From Acetatifactor sp. (GTDB taxonomy: Bacteria > Bacillota > Clostridia > Lachnospirales > Lachnospiraceae): 39,752 nt of DNA. Below the pieces are notes generated by a model that searched no databases, had not been told where the DNA came from, and saw only the letters and a program-made list of their open reading frames with translations. The DNA lies in contig JAIDDH010000048.1 in NCBI GenBank assembly GCA_029055435.1, positions 1-39,752 of the forward strand, written 5' to 3'. Below, one piece after another: positions 32,876 to 39,752 of this stretch. How positions within the stretch are numbered: the stretch's first letter is position 1; the number at the start of each line of letters is the position of its first letter. A program made the position numbers and the translations under genes.

Positions 32876-34805
32876 ATTATCCCTGCGCAATGCGAAACGG
32901 CAGGCCAAAGACTATCTGGTCTACTTCGTCACCATCGTCCTGACTGTGGCTCTGATCTACGCTTTTAACGGGCTGGTATTCTCAGAAGAGCTGCTTGCCT
33001 TATCCTATCTGATGGAATCTCTCCCTCTCATGGTGACTCTCGCCAGCATCGTTGTAGTGTGCATCATGGGCTGGCTGGTCCACTATACCACCGGCTTCAT
33101 GCTCTCCCGTCGCAGCAGAGAGTTTGGAACCTATATTCTCATCGGACTGGAAAACAAGCAGGTGGCCCGGCTGTTCTTTCTGGAAAATCTGGCGGTGGGC
33201 GGCTGCGCTCTGGCAACGGGAATCCTGTTGGGGAATCTGATTTATCAGGCGCTCCGCGCCATGGTATTGGCTTTATTTGGCATGCCCTATCACTTTGGAT
33301 TTGCCTTTTCTCTCCGGGCTGTGGGATTAACGCTGCTCTACTTTCTGCTCATCTATCTCTTTGCCCAGATTAAAAGCCGCAAGCGCATTCGTTCCATGAA
33401 AATTTATGACCTGATCTACTTTGAGCGGCAAAATGAAGAAGCCGTATTCCACACTTCCGGCATGCGCAGAAAAATATTTGTGGTCTCCGTTGTGCTGGGC
33501 GTGGCGGGAACCTTTCTGCTCATGGCAGGCAGTCTGCTCTTTGGCTTGATCGGTGCAGGATGTATCATTGCGTTCCTGTATGGGTTCTTCGGCAGTTTCT
33601 CTTCCGGCGTTCCTGCCTGGTTTGAAAAACGCCCCGCGCATAAATATCGGGGCGTGACATTACTGATTTTCCGAACACTCTCCGCCAAACTGGCCACCAT
33701 GGGTATCGTCATGGCCACTGTCTCCCTGCTGTTCACCGCAGTGCTCATCGCTCAGGGAAGCGGGCTGATATTCCGTGACCTGTTTCAGAACCGGGCCATA
33801 CAGACCACTGTTTTTGACTTATGTATCGGTTTCACAGACTCAGACATCAGCGCTTCAACTCTGCTCCTGAAGCCTTATCTGGACTATATTGACGCCAATA
33901 TTCCGCTCACCGACTCCCGGCAGTATGAGGTCTATCTCTCAGAAAATGCGCAGATAACAGATTACGTTGAAGAACACACGACTTACTTTCGTTATTACAC
34001 AAACGACACCGTTATGAAGTACAGCGATTACGCCGCCCTGCGGGCCATGCTCGGCTACCCGGAGGTCTCTCTGGATTCTGACGGATATCTTATTCACAGC
34101 ACATTTTATCTGCAGTATCTTATAAATTATGATCTGCCTGTCACGATAGGCGGCAGTACCCTGATGCCGCAAGGCGTCCACACAGAACATTTCAATCAGT
34201 ATATGTGGGATACGAACGGTATGGGCTTTATTCTGGTGGTGCCGGATGAGATAGCGCAAGCCTGCTCCGTCAGCCACAGCCTGTATGTAGCCATGACCGC
34301 TGAGCCGGTTACCGAGGAACAGTTTGACGCGCTGCGGGCTATCCGCAACGACGACAGCCATCCGAAGTATGACACCCTGCTCAGCAAAACAAACGAGGCG
34401 ACGGAAGCCGCCGCCTCTACTGCCGTAATTGTATTTCCTCTCTACTACCTGGCTCTGGTGCTTGCCATGACTGCCGCCACCGTCCTCACCATCCAACAGT
34501 TCAGTGAGACAGGCCGCTATCAGCGCCAGTTTAAACTGCTCCAGAAGCTGGGTATGGACAGACGGGATATGGGGAAAGCTCTGCGTTGTCAGCTCGCCAT
34601 CTACTATGCCATGCCTGCTCTGCCGCCGGTTCTGATTGCCGTTCCTTTTATCCTGAATCTGGGCGGCGCAGTGGAGCCGGGTATTATGGTGGGCTCCAGC
34701 CATCCCGCAGTCATCTCCCTTATCACTCTGGGATTATTTTTTCTGATCTATGCTGTCTATATCCTGATGTCCTACACCAGCATAAAACGGAATGTGCTAC
34801 CATAA
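32862..34805 (+). CDS. BceB-type ABC transporter permease
   Basis: A 647-residue permease starting at GTG 32862 (SD GGGAGG eight bases upstream), inside the end of the ATPase gene; a longer reading from 32718 would overlap that gene by over 150 bp. The N-terminus SKLSLRNAKRQAKDYLVYF is the BceB hallmark. Ten membrane helices are expected. A hydrophilic region of about 200 residues between the seventh and eighth helices (roughly 290-500) is the external domain that determines which drug is recognised. The final helices contain LVLAMTAATVLTIQQF and the FtsX-like end. It converges on the htrA gene with 8 bp between stop codons. Confidence 0.93.
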   Translation: MTLSKLSLRNAKRQAKDYLVYFVTIVLTVALIYAFNGLVFSEELLALSYLMESLPLMVTLASIVVVCIMGWLVHYTTGFMLSRRSREFGTYILIGLENKQVARLFFLENLAVGGCALATGILLGNLIYQALRAMVLALFGMPYHFGFAFSLRAVGLTLLYFLLIYLFAQIKSRKRIRSMKIYDLIYFERQNEEAVFHTSGMRRKIFVVSVVLGVAGTFLLMAGSLLFGLIGAGCIIAFLYGFFGSFSSGVPAWFEKRPAHKYRGVTLLIFRTLSAKLATMGIVMATVSLLFTAVLIAQGSGLIFRDLFQNRAIQTTVFDLCIGFTDSDISASTLLLKPYLDYIDANIPLTDSRQYEVYLSENAQITDYVEEHTTYFRYYTNDTVMKYSDYAALRAMLGYPEVSLDSDGYLIHSTFYLQYLINYDLPVTIGGSTLMPQGVHTEHFNQYMWDTNGMGFILVVPDEIAQACSVSHSLYVAMTAEPVTEEQFDALRAIRNDDSHPKYDTLLSKTNEATEAAASTAVIVFPLYYLALVLAMTAATVLTIQQFSETGRYQRQFKLLQKLGMDRRDMGKALRCQLAIYYAMPALPPVLIAVPFILNLGGAVEPGIMVGSSHPAVISLITLGLFFLIYAVYILMSYTSIKRNVLP

Positions 34806-34813
34806 GCTTAAAT

Positions 34814-36625
34814 CTATCGTGAGGAAGGTTTCTTCCCAAGTGTCAGGGTGAGTTCGCGCTCCAAATACTCGCCGTTCTCGGGGCGCATCACCGTCACCTT
34901 GACAGTATCGCCAGAAGCATAGTATTGCAGTGTGGTCTGCAAATCGGCATAACAGGTAATCTTGTTGCCGTCAAATTTAGTGATGACATCTCCCTTGACC
35001 ATTCCAGCGTTTTCTGCGGCAGAGCCTTCCTGCACTGATGCAATATAAACGCCCTTGGGCATGCCATATAATAACGAAATCTGATCCGTCACATCCTGCG
35101 GCCCGATACCCAGATAGCCGATATCGGAATCCGCTACCTTATTGCGGGTTCTGCGCTCCATCAAATCCGCGATGATAGGGCTTGCAGCTGTGATGGGGAT
35201 GGCATAGCCCATGCCCTCGATGGAACTGCCGCCAATCTTATTGGAATTGATACCAATCACTTCGCCTGCAGCATTCAGCAGCGCACCGCCTGAATTACCG
35301 GGATTGATGGCCGCATCGGTCTGAATAAAGCTTCTGATGGAACCGTCGTCCAATTCTATCTCTCTGTCCAGAGCGCTGATATAGCCCACTGTCACAGACT
35401 GTCCGTAGCCCAGCGCATTGCCGATGGCAATCACCTGCTCGCCCAGCTCCAGATTGTCACTGTCGCCCAGAGTCGCAATCGAAATATCATCCAGAGTCTT
35501 GTCGTCCAAATCCTCCAGATTGATAGCAATCACTGCCAGATCCATATCCGCATCCATGCCCTTGATTTTGGCTTCAACCTGTGTGTCGTCGATGAGCGTC
35601 ACCAGAAGCTGTTCCGCATCGGACACTACATGCTGGTTCGTCACAATCAAAAGCTCCGTGTCGCTCCTTGCAACGATAATGCCGGAACCGCTGGCGGAAA
35701 GATTTTCACGATAAGTCTGTCCCCAGAAGGAAGTTACTTCCGTATAGTTATTGATGATGGACACCATGGCGGGCATCACTTCCTTCACAATGGCGGAAAC
35801 ATTTGTCTGAGCACCTGTATAAACGATATTGGAACCTGCCTGCTGAATTTGAGGTATGATTTCTTCCGGCGGCAAATCCACCGGATCAATTTTTTCTGTG
35901 TCCGGCTTCTCATTGGTAATCTCGACAGGATTGCTCTGCAAGGCTCCGGTTGCCTGCATCACACCGTAAAATCCCACCCCGGCAAAAATACCGAAGAACA
36001 GTCCGAGACTGATGCTCAGCATGATCTTCTGTCCCAGACCCAGCTTTTTCTCCTCACGCAGGGGCTTTGCGTCCCCAGAAGCTTCTTTCCTGTTCCCGTC
36101 GCGGACAGGAGCCTGCACCCATGTCGTATTCCCTGTGGAGGCTGTAGTCTGCCGGGACGCGCTCTCAGTCGAATGAACCTCGCCCATAACCGTTTGAGCT
36201 CCACCTATAGCTCCCTGTGTCATGCCCTCTGCATATCCGGTTGATCCGGCTGTATATGTGCTTTCCTGAGCAACTCTCTGCGGCTCTGTCTGAACCACTG
36301 TCTGAGTCTCCGTTCTGGTCTCTGTCTGAGCCTCCGTTTGAACTTCTGCCGGAGCCTCTATTTGAGCTTCTGCCTGAACTTCCGCCTGAGGCTCTCTTTG
36401 AACTTCCGCCTGAGGCTCCCTTTGGGGCTCTAACAGATTAAAATAAGTGGTGTCGGATGAGGCACTGCTGTTTCCAAATGAAACACTGCCCATGTCTCGC
36501 GGGCTGCTTGCTCCGCTGAAATTTCCAGTCACCGGATTTCCGGCCACTGAATTTCCTGTCGCTGAATTTGAATTGTCGGCTGTCTGATCGCGATTGATAT
36601 TGCCATAAATTTCATTATCGTACAT
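34814..36625 (-). CDS. Membrane-anchored HtrA/DegP-like serine protease with PDZ domain
   Basis: A 603-residue S1C protease. About 200 hydrophilic residues precede a single membrane helix (about 201-223), so this tail is cytoplasmic and the protease lies outside. The triad is His332 (VTNQHVV), Asp362 (ADMDLAVI) and Ser445 (NPGNSGGALL). A PDZ domain (about 505-595) follows, with YLGIG and GVYIASVQEGSAAENAGM. The tail contains a Glu/Gln/Val/Thr-rich repeat region (66-120). GAGGGATTTGT precedes the ATG. Such proteases degrade misfolded exported proteins under envelope stress. The long tail is unlike DegP and resembles the extended cytoplasmic tails of Gram-positive HtrA proteins. Confidence 0.92.
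   Translation of the reverse strand: MYDNEIYGNINRDQTADNSNSATGNSVAGNPVTGNFSGASSPRDMGSVSFGNSSASSDTTYFNLLEPQREPQAEVQREPQAEVQAEAQIEAPAEVQTEAQTETRTETQTVVQTEPQRVAQESTYTAGSTGYAEGMTQGAIGGAQTVMGEVHSTESASRQTTASTGNTTWVQAPVRDGNRKEASGDAKPLREEKKLGLGQKIMLSISLGLFFGIFAGVGFYGVMQATGALQSNPVEITNEKPDTEKIDPVDLPPEEIIPQIQQAGSNIVYTGAQTNVSAIVKEVMPAMVSIINNYTEVTSFWGQTYRENLSASGSGIIVARSDTELLIVTNQHVVSDAEQLLVTLIDDTQVEAKIKGMDADMDLAVIAINLEDLDDKTLDDISIATLGDSDNLELGEQVIAIGNALGYGQSVTVGYISALDREIELDDGSIRSFIQTDAAINPGNSGGALLNAAGEVIGINSNKIGGSSIEGMGYAIPITAASPIIADLMERRTRNKVADSDIGYLGIGPQDVTDQISLLYGMPKGVYIASVQEGSAAENAGMVKGDVITKFDGNKITCYADLQTTLQYYASGDTVKVTVMRPENGEYLERELTLTLGKKPSSR
36266..36430 (-). repeat. Repeat tract coding for the E/Q/T-rich htrA tail
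   Basis: A 24-bp unit coding REPQAEVQ is repeated with 20 identical bases in a row (36375-36394 and 36399-36418), followed by degenerate 6-12 bp units coding EVQTEAQTETRTETQT. All unit lengths are multiples of three, so copy-number change would keep the frame. Confidence 0.8.
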
Positions 36626-36763
36626 ACAAATCCCTCTCTTCTGATTTATCCTGCGGGAGAAACATTCTGTTCCCTTTTGATATGCTCAGTATATTCCACA
36701 TTTGTGTTCAATTTGTGATGAAATCGTGAAACAAAAATGAAATCAGTTCACATTCAGACACAT

Positions 36764-38590
36764 TTATTCCACTGTCACGGACTTGGCGAGATTTCTGGGC
36801 TTATCTACATCACAGCCCCTGCCCACAGCCACATAATAGGAAAACAGCTGCAACGGGATAATCGCCAGCGAATTGGCAAAGCAGGGAGCAGTCTCCGGCA
36901 GATAGACCACATAGTCTGCCGCCTTCTCCATGGCTTTATTCCCTTCATTTGTCACCGCCATGACAAAAGCGCCTCTCGCTTTTACTTCCACAATATTGCT
37001 TATCGTCTTCTGGAACAGCTCTTCCTGAGTGGAAAGCGCCACCACCAGCGTGCCTTCCTCAATCAGAGAGATTGTTCCGTGCTTTAACTCGCCCGCCGCA
37101 TAAGCCTCCGAATGAATATAAGAAATTTCCTTTAATTTCAGAGAGCCCTCTAACGAGATGGCATAGTCGATACCTCTCCCGATAAAGAAGATATCCCGCG
37201 CACCCACATAACGGTTTGCAAAATGCTGTATTTTCTCCTTCTGTCCAAGCAGCATCTCTATCTGATCCGGCAGACAGCGCAGATCATACAAAAGCTTTCC
37301 AAAAGCCTCCTGATCGATGGTTCCTCTCACTTTGGCCAGCTTCATGGCCAACATATACAGCGCCGTCAGCTGAGCGCTGTACGCCTTGGTGGTGGCCACT
37401 GCAATCTCCGGCCCCGCCCATGTATACATCACACTGTCGGCCTCTCTGGCGATAGAGCTTCCCACCACATTGACGATGCCCAGAACCTTAAATCCTCTGG
37501 CCTTGGACTCTCTGAGGGCCGCCAGCGTGTCGGCAGTCTCGCCGGACTGGCTGATGACAATCACCATACCGCCCTCCTCCAAAATAGGATTGCGGTAACG
37601 GAACTCGCTGGCCACATCCACCTCCACAGGAATACGCGCCAGGTCCTCGATGACATATTTGGCCGTTACGCCCGTGTGATAAGCGGAGCCACAGCCCACG
37701 ATATGAATCTTACGGATTGCCCGAAGCTCCTCGTCCGTCATATTCAACTCTTCGATGACGATATCATTGTCCTGAATGCGGGGGGAGATGGTATCGGTGA
37801 CAGTCTTTGGCTGTTCGTACATCTCCTTCAGCATAAAATGCTCATAACCGGCCTTTTCCGCCGCATCTGCATCCCAGTCGATAGTGGAGGAAGTCTTCTG
37901 TAATTCCTCCTCATCCACGGAAAAAAACTGCAGCCCATCCGCTTTGAGCCGGACAACCTCCTGATTTTCCATATAATAAACACTTCTTGTATACTTGAGA
38001 ATCGCAGGCACATCGGAAGCGATAAAGCAGCCGTCGGCATTTTCTCCCACAATCAGGGGACTGTCCTTTCTCGCCGCGTAAATCTCACCCGGGAAATCCG
38101 CAAACATGATGCCCAGCGCATAGGAACCCTCCACGCGATGCAGCACTTTTGTCACCGCCTCCAACGGATTGTCTCTGTAATAATAATCCAGGAGCTTGGC
38201 CAGAACCTCCGTGTCCGTGTCGGACGCAAACTCATAGCCCTTATCCAGAAGCTTTTTCTTCAAGGGAATATAATTCTCAATAATACCATTGTGTACCACA
38301 GCGATAGTACCCGCCTCATTGGTGTGGGGATGTGCGTTCAAATCATTGGGCGCTCCATGAGTGGCCCATCTGGTATGGCCAATGCCGGAATATCCCTGCA
38401 GAGTCTCCCCTCCATGAGTCAGATGCTCCAGCACCGCCAGCCGCCCGGCCGCCTTCGCTATGCGAATGTGTTCTCCATCAAAGACAGCCATTCCCGCAGA
38501 ATCATAGCCGCGGTATTCCAGCTTGGAAAGTCCGTCCAGAATAATTGGCGCCGCCTGTTTTTTACCGATATAACCAACAATGCCACACAT
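36764..38590 (-). CDS. glmS: Glutamine-fructose-6-phosphate aminotransferase
   Basis: GlmS makes glucosamine-6-phosphate from fructose-6-phosphate and glutamine, the first step towards UDP-GlcNAc for peptidoglycan. After Met removal Cys1 of CGIVGYIG is the glutaminase nucleophile; HTRWATHG and the NAHPHTN segment follow. Two SIS domains (about 285-425 and 455-590) contain CGSAYHTG, SQSGETADT and the second sugar site. The protein ends DKPRNLAKSVTVE, the conserved tail with the catalytic Lys. The 608-residue length is standard. The gene starts 18 bp after the glycosyltransferase stop, so the usual long leader, and with it a glmS ribozyme, is absent here. Confidence 0.97.
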   Translation of the reverse strand: MCGIVGYIGKKQAAPIILDGLSKLEYRGYDSAGMAVFDGEHIRIAKAAGRLAVLEHLTHGGETLQGYSGIGHTRWATHGAPNDLNAHPHTNEAGTIAVVHNGIIENYIPLKKKLLDKGYEFASDTDTEVLAKLLDYYYRDNPLEAVTKVLHRVEGSYALGIMFADFPGEIYAARKDSPLIVGENADGCFIASDVPAILKYTRSVYYMENQEVVRLKADGLQFFSVDEEELQKTSSTIDWDADAAEKAGYEHFMLKEMYEQPKTVTDTISPRIQDNDIVIEELNMTDEELRAIRKIHIVGCGSAYHTGVTAKYVIEDLARIPVEVDVASEFRYRNPILEEGGMVIVISQSGETADTLAALRESKARGFKVLGIVNVVGSSIAREADSVMYTWAGPEIAVATTKAYSAQLTALYMLAMKLAKVRGTIDQEAFGKLLYDLRCLPDQIEMLLGQKEKIQHFANRYVGARDIFFIGRGIDYAISLEGSLKLKEISYIHSEAYAAGELKHGTISLIEEGTLVVALSTQEELFQKTISNIVEVKARGAFVMAVTNEGNKAMEKAADYVVYLPETAPCFANSLAIIPLQLFSYYVAVGRGCDVDKPRNLAKSVTVE

Positions 38591-38608
38591 AGGGAATCCT
38601 CCAGTCGT

Positions 38609-39532
38609 TTATTGTTTCCAGTAATCAGGGCTTGCGGTGCAGGCAAGCACCAGCCTTCTGGGAAGTTTCGTATAATGTTTTCCCAGCAAGTACCCTGTGT
38701 ATTTGCAAAAACATTGCAGATAAAAATACGGAAGCTTTCTCCGCATCTGATTCTTTTTAAGATATGCCGCGGCCGCCTTCACCATGCGTTTTCCCTCTGT
38801 CTCAGATTTGACATTGGCAAAAATTTCCGGGTGCTGTGCCTGCGACACCCCCAAATCAAAATTGCGGTGAAACTGCTGACTGCAATTATAGTTATGAGAG
38901 TGAATCACTCTGGCCTGGGCCTCATAGGCGATAGAATATCCTGCCCGGGCTGCCCCTGCCGCATAAATCATATCTTCGTTAAATATAGTATGTTTGACAA
39001 AGCCTCCCAGCCGCTCGTACACATCCCTGCGATATGCCGCACAGACATTGGAACAAAAATAAGTCTTAATGCCCAGACGTTCTAAATCCTTTTCCGACTT
39101 GACGCAGGACTTCTCGGGATAATTAAACTGCCTGCCAAACCGTTCCAGCACACTGCAGTTATCATCCGGAAGCTGGCGTGCATAGGCCACCGCCACATCC
39201 TGCTCCAGCGCAGCCGTCAGCTTCTCCAGCAAAAATTCATCAGCCGGCATTGCATCCTGAGTCATCATCACAAACACAGGAGCATCGGACCTTGCCACGC
39301 CCTTGCGTCTGGTCATGCCGTGGTCAAACTCCCGTTTGGAGAGATGATATACCTTCACATTTTTATACCTGTGTACAAAATCCGTCCCGTAAACGAGCCG
39401 TGCAAAGTATTTTTCTTCCGTGTTCATCAAAATGATGCTGTTTATGGGAATCGTCTGATTCTCCAGACGATCCAGAAGGGTAAACAGTTCCCTGCCCGGC
39501 TTATACAGCGGGATGATAATGTCAATTTCCAT
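38609..39532 (-). CDS. Family 2 glycosyltransferase (rhamnosyltransferase-like)
   Basis: A 307-residue GT-A fold enzyme. IDIIIPLYKPG opens the nucleotide-binding half, FVMMTQDAMPAD contains the acidic metal-binding position, and HTIFNEDMIYAAGAARAG is the acceptor-side ED motif. HSHNYN near 230 and the C-terminal region resemble rhamnosyltransferases of cell-wall polysaccharide synthesis. No membrane helix is evident, so it works at the cytoplasmic face on a sugar nucleotide. I start at ATG 39532 (MEIDIII), with GAGGAG seven bases upstream; the longer reading from 39592 would include the promoter. Joint transcription with glmS links it to envelope sugar supply. The donor sugar is unproven. Confidence 0.87.
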   Translation of the reverse strand: MEIDIIIPLYKPGRELFTLLDRLENQTIPINSIILMNTEEKYFARLVYGTDFVHRYKNVKVYHLSKREFDHGMTRRKGVARSDAPVFVMMTQDAMPADEFLLEKLTAALEQDVAVAYARQLPDDNCSVLERFGRQFNYPEKSCVKSEKDLERLGIKTYFCSNVCAAYRRDVYERLGGFVKHTIFNEDMIYAAGAARAGYSIAYEAQARVIHSHNYNCSQQFHRNFDLGVSQAQHPEIFANVKSETEGKRMVKAAAAYLKKNQMRRKLPYFYLQCFCKYTGYLLGKHYTKLPRRLVLACTASPDYWKQ

Positions 39533-39557
39533 GATGTCACTCCTCTTATTCTTTCCC

Positions 39558-39586
39558 ATTATACTTGAATCCCGCCCGGGGCACAA
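39558..39586 (-). promoter_or_regulatory. Promoter of the glycosyltransferase-glmS operon
   Basis: A perfect TATAAT (39563-39558), a 17-bp spacer and TTGTGC (39586-39581) lie on the minus strand, about 26 bp before the start codon. Confidence 0.65.
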
Positions 39587-39614
39587 GGACAAAAATTGAG
39601 TAGGGGAGACTTTC

Positions 39615-39752
39615 CGTAACAGTTCAGCCCTGAAATATTGCGAGAACTATATTCAGGCAGTGTCGAGGTGGAAGAATACCGGGATGGTTTAGCGGGCTTT
39701 GGCGAAGGTTGGTGCGTTTTCTTATAGTGCGCGCCGGAAACCAGGGTGAAAT
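39615..39752. mobile_element. Palindromic MITE-like element, copy 2 (left part, cut by the window edge)
   Basis: GTAACAGTTCAGCC opens a stretch that follows copy 1 (16733 onward) in the same orientation to the last base of the window, with substitutions, one 1-bp and one 3-bp difference. The first base of the terminal repeat is C instead of T. The right arm and any target duplication are outside the window. Confidence 0.85.

Noticed and set aside
34803..34840. Bidirectional terminator between bceB and htrA
   Set aside because: GGAAG/CTTCC can form a short stem, but it lies inside the htrA coding end and has no T-run on either strand.
38591..38608. glmS ribozyme upstream of glmS
   Set aside because: Only 18 bp separate glmS from the preceding glycosyltransferase gene; there is no room for the ribozyme.
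1..39752. CRISPR arrays, tRNA and rRNA genes
   Set aside because: No regularly spaced repeats, cloverleaf-type sequences or rRNA-like stretches were seen on either strand by eye.

Overview
The window looks like chromosome of a spore-forming Lachnospiraceae-type clostridium. It combines a PdaA-like deacetylase, a CspB-like subtilase, a CotH-family protein, AGGAGG-type ribosome binding sites, consensus sigma-A promoters and Firmicute gene sets (guaA, glmS, clpX, BceAB module). This assignment is inference from gene families; no rRNA or species marker is present.

Layout. 1-542: the edge of a nucleotidyltransferase (MNT-type) pair. 646-2391: guaA with its own perfect promoter and terminator. 2474-9030: a tightly packed minus-strand run of two ABC exporter subunits, a DUF4956 membrane protein, a CotH-like protein and a VTC-type polyphosphate-polymerase domain protein. 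9113-12378: PdaA-like deacetylase and a large lipoprotein. 12660-16592: CspB-like protease, a P1B metal ATPase and its separate HMA metallochaperone, with an ArsR-type operator on the chaperone promoter. 16733-17054: a 322-bp imperfect-palindrome element directly against the stop codon of clpX; the left part of a second copy is at 39615-39752. 17056-20271: a divergent, long ClpX and a second lipoprotein.

20309-26596 is an AT-richer accessory stretch: S66 peptidase (MccF-like), histidine phosphatase, metallophosphoesterase, MFS transporter, AraC regulator, HIT protein, and a 227-bp second copy of the 3' end of the histidine phosphatase gene. 26780-34805 holds a BceRS-BceAB antimicrobial-peptide module split into two halves by a GH95-like glycoside hydrolase on the opposite strand and by debris that includes a fused antitoxin/PIN-toxin scar. 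34814-39532 holds a membrane-anchored HtrA protease with a repeat-rich cytoplasmic tail, glmS, and a family 2 glycosyltransferase transcribed just ahead of glmS.

The strongest leads for something undescribed are: (1) the palindromic element, whose two copies lie in the same orientation exactly 28 bp upstream of the -35 hexamer I assign at two unrelated promoters; (2) the ABC/DUF4956/CotH/VTC operon; (3) the divided Bce module with its TA scar.
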